Assembly: GCA_036378735.1 (NCBI GenBank)
Contig: DASUVX010000111.1
Coordinates: 1-15,800 of the forward strand
DNA length: 15,800 nt
Source of the DNA: GCA-003244245 sp036378735
Lineage (GTDB): Bacteria > Actinomycetota > Actinomycetes > Mycobacteriales > Pseudonocardiaceae
Direction: 5' to 3'
Shown here: positions 14,028-15,800 of the stretch, in pieces
Position numbering within the stretch: position 1 is the first letter of the stretch
Layout of the letters: the number at the start of each line of letters is the position of its first letter
Notes under the pieces: generated by a model
Databases searched by the model: none
What the model saw: the letters and a program-made list of their open reading frames with translations, nothing else
What the model was told of the DNA's origin: nothing
Translations under genes and position numbers: made by a program

Positions 14028-14755
14028 TGGCGGTTCGCATCCGGGTGGTGACCTGGAACGTCGATTCCCGACCCACAGGTCTCCTGGACGTCAAGGTCGA
14101 CCTGCTGCGCCGGTTGACGCCCGATCTCGCTTTGCTCCAGGAGATCGGCCGCCCGGTGTACCGCGCGCTGATGCCGCACCCGTCGGCGCATGAGCGGATG
14201 CACCGCAAGACCAGGCACTTCGCCTGGGGCGCGCTGTCCACCGATCTGTGCATCCCGCGGGCCAGCGAGTTCCGGCTGGGTTGCGCCATCCTGGGTGGCC
14301 CGACCACGGCACTGATCGATTCCGGAGTACTGGACGGCGCACCGTTCGACGTTCGGGAGCCGGTGCGGCCCGGCTTTCTGTGGCGAACAGTGATGGCCCA
14401 GGCAGCGCTGTCTACCGGTGACATCCTCACGGTATGCAGTTTCCACGGCCGGCAGCCCACCGGGGTGCCGGCGGCCTCGCTGCAGCGCGCCTTTCACGCC
14501 GGGATCGCCAAATGGCTCGCCGACGTGGAGGGGCCGATCATTTTCGGTGTCGACGCCGGCCCAGCCCTGCCTGAGGGCGCGGACCCGCTGCTGGGTCCGG
14601 GCCCGGTGCACCACCTTCACCATGTCCTCAGCGCCGGCAACGACCACCTCTGGACCACCCCCGACCTGGAGCTGATCGACGCCCAACGCCTCTCGGAGGA
14701 AGCCAACGCCGCCGGCAGCGACCACCCCCTCCTGCTCGCCGACCTGGCGCTCTAA
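14027..14755 (+). CDS. Endonuclease/exonuclease/phosphatase (EEP) superfamily protein
   Basis: The 242-residue product has the EEP (ExoIII/DNase I-like) motif series in order: VVTWNVDSR (Asn11), LALLQEI (Glu39, metal ligand), VCSFHG (His140), FGVDAGP (Asp176) and GSDHPLLLADL (Asp232, His233). The family's Asp-x-Asn motif reads Asp-Ala-Gly, so the Asn expected at 178 is missing. Substrates in this superfamily range from DNA and RNA to phospholipids and phosphate esters, so nuclease activity is an inference from its partner. GTG 14027 overlaps the TAG of the PD-(D/E)XK gene by one base, with GGAG about 6 nt upstream, so the two are translated from one message. It is convergent with gltD. Confidence 0.8.
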   Translation: MAVRIRVVTWNVDSRPTGLLDVKVDLLRRLTPDLALLQEIGRPVYRALMPHPSAHERMHRKTRHFAWGALSTDLCIPRASEFRLGCAILGGPTTALIDSGVLDGAPFDVREPVRPGFLWRTVMAQAALSTGDILTVCSFHGRQPTGVPAASLQRAFHAGIAKWLADVEGPIIFGVDAGPALPEGADPLLGPGPVHHLHHVLSAGNDHLWTTPDLELIDAQRLSEEANAAGSDHPLLLADLAL

Positions 14756-14768
14756 CGGCCGGCCTGAA

Positions 14769-14797
14769 ACCGCAGTATGGATGCAGACTGCGGTTTT
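14769..14797. terminator. Bidirectional hairpin terminator, repeat copy R2
   Basis: ACCGCAGTAT, a GGATGC loop and AGACTGCGGT form a stem whose outer nine pairs (AACCGCAGT/ACTGCGGTT, 14768-14795) are perfect. TTTT follows on the plus strand, and an AAA before the stem gives TTT on the minus strand. It lies between the convergent EEP gene (stop 14755) and gltD (stop 14802), where a two-way terminator is expected. It matches R1 at 27 of 29 positions, loop included, so it is also a dispersed repeat. Confidence 0.75.
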
Positions 14798-14801
14798 GGG
14801 G

Positions 14802-15800
14802 TCAGGAGACGGGGCGGTCGGTGGGGGCGATGCAGGGCGGGAGGACGTTGCGGCCGGTTAGGTAGGCATCGGCGGCGGCGGCGGCGGAGCGGCCTTCGGC
14901 TATGGCCCATACGATCAGGGACTGTCCACGGCCCATGTCGCCGGCGACGAACACGCCCGGCACGTTGGTCATGAAGGACTCATCGCGGGCCACGTTGCCC
15001 CGGGCGTCGTAGTCCACGCCGAGCCCGTCAAGCAACTTGCCCTTCTCCGGACCGACGAAGCCCATCGCCAGCAGCACCAGATCGCAGCGAAGATCGTGCT
15101 CGCTGCCCGGCACCGGCTCGAACTTGCCGCCCTCGAAGACCACCTCGACCAGCCGTAGCCCGCACACGTGGCCGTCGGCGTCGCCGATGAACTGTTGGGT
15201 GCTCACCGAGAACAGCCGCTCGCCGCCCTCCTCGTGGGCCGAGGAGACCCGGTAGATCATCGGGTAGGTGGGCCACGGCTGATGTGCCGGCCGCGCCTCG
15301 GGGGGCAACGGCATGATCTCCAACTGCACCACCGAGGCGGCGCCCTGGCGGTGCGCGGTACCGAGGCAGTCGGCTCCGGTGTCGCCGCCACCGATGATCA
15401 CCACGTGCTTGCCCGCAGCATCGATCGGGGACCGGAGCAAGTCACCTTCCTGCACCCGGTTCGACGGCGGCAGGTACTCCATCGCCTGGTAGATGCCGGT
15501 CAGCTCGCGACCGGGCACCGACAGGTCCCGCCACGCGGTGGCCCCACCGGCGAGCACCACCGCATCGAAACCGGCGAGCAGCTCGTCGGCGCTGAGGTCC
15601 TCCCCGACGTTGACACCAGCCTGGAACTCGGTGCCCTCGGCGCGCATCTGGTCCAGACGCCGATCCAGCCGGTGCTTGGCCATCTTGAACTCGGGAATGC
15701 CGTAGCGCAGCAACCCGCCGATCCGGTCCGCCCGCTCGTAGACCACCACGTCGTGCCCGACCCGGGTCAGCTGCTGGGCCGCGGCCAGCCCGGCCGGGCC
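14802..15800 (-). CDS. gltD: Glutamate synthase (NADPH) small subunit, C-terminal part
   Basis: The frame is open from the right window edge to TGA at 14802, giving 332 residues; about 150 N-terminal residues, with the Fe-S cysteines, lie outside. The visible part starts in the first dinucleotide-binding fold (GPAGLAAAQQLTRVGHDVVVYE). It contains GGLLRYGIPEFKM, the NADPH-binding fold HVVIIGGGDTGADCLGTAHRQGA and the C-terminal FAD motif NVPGVFVAGDMGRGQSLIVWAIAEGR. The subunit passes electrons from NADPH to the large subunit, which makes glutamate from glutamine and 2-oxoglutarate. gltB would be expected just upstream of gltD, beyond the window. A GCG-type triplet run at about 14871-14887 encodes the C-terminal Ala tract. 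Confidence 0.94.
   Translation of the reverse strand, partial: GPAGLAAAQQLTRVGHDVVVYERADRIGGLLRYGIPEFKMAKHRLDRRLDQMRAEGTEFQAGVNVGEDLSADELLAGFDAVVLAGGATAWRDLSVPGRELTGIYQAMEYLPPSNRVQEGDLLRSPIDAAGKHVVIIGGGDTGADCLGTAHRQGAASVVQLEIMPLPPEARPAHQPWPTYPMIYRVSSAHEEGGERLFSVSTQQFIGDADGHVCGLRLVEVVFEGGKFEPVPGSEHDLRCDLVLLAMGFVGPEKGKLLDGLGVDYDARGNVARDESFMTNVPGVFVAGDMGRGQSLIVWAIAEGRSAAAAADAYLTGRNVLPPCIAPTDRPVS

Overview
The window is high-GC DNA with dense genes, many GTG starts and frequent 1-4 bp gene overlaps. This fits an actinobacterium. The gene families agree: an F420-dependent oxidoreductase of the glucose-6-phosphate family, a GAF-ANTAR regulator, an actinobacterial holin-superfamily-III protein and a mycobacterial-type accD1-accA1-fadE order. 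A Pseudonocardiales-like host is a reasonable guess, but the sequence does not settle it. I see no rRNA, tRNA, CRISPR array, transposase or phage structural gene.

Layout. (1) 1-1500, minus strand: the end of a sulfonate/nitrate-type ABC uptake operon. It comprises the N-terminus of the ATPase (cut by the window edge), the lipoprotein substrate-binding protein and, upstream, a short leader-peptide ORF with an RRHVD...C core. Two small inverted repeats lie just before the leader. (2) 1534-2968: a Crp/Fnr-type regulator (minus) divergent from a stand-alone CheB-type methylesterase (plus). (3) 3123-7062, plus: five close-packed genes encoding a holin-like membrane protein, an epoxide-hydrolase-like alpha/beta hydrolase, an F420-dependent oxidoreductase, a SAM methyltransferase and a 2OG-Fe(II) oxygenase. 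Two of the junctions are 4-bp stop/start overlaps. (4) 7092-7844, minus: a GAF-ANTAR regulator. (5) 8040-12820, plus: acyl-CoA carboxylase beta subunit, biotin-carrying alpha subunit and acyl-CoA dehydrogenase, i.e. the core of a leucine/isovalerate catabolic operon. (6) 12957-14755, plus: a Cas4/AddB-like PD-(D/E)XK protein with four candidate Fe-S cysteines, overlapping an endonuclease/exonuclease/phosphatase-fold protein. (7) 14802-15800, minus: the C-terminal two thirds of glutamate synthase small subunit, gltD.

The nuclease-like pair is the most unusual block. Each protein departs from its family's textbook active site at one residue. The pair is bounded on both sides by copies of the same 29-bp hairpin repeat (27/29 identical), which also look like terminators. 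The second notable signal is the leader peptide ahead of the ABC operon, which suggests sulfur-responsive control and favours a sulfur substrate for the transporter.
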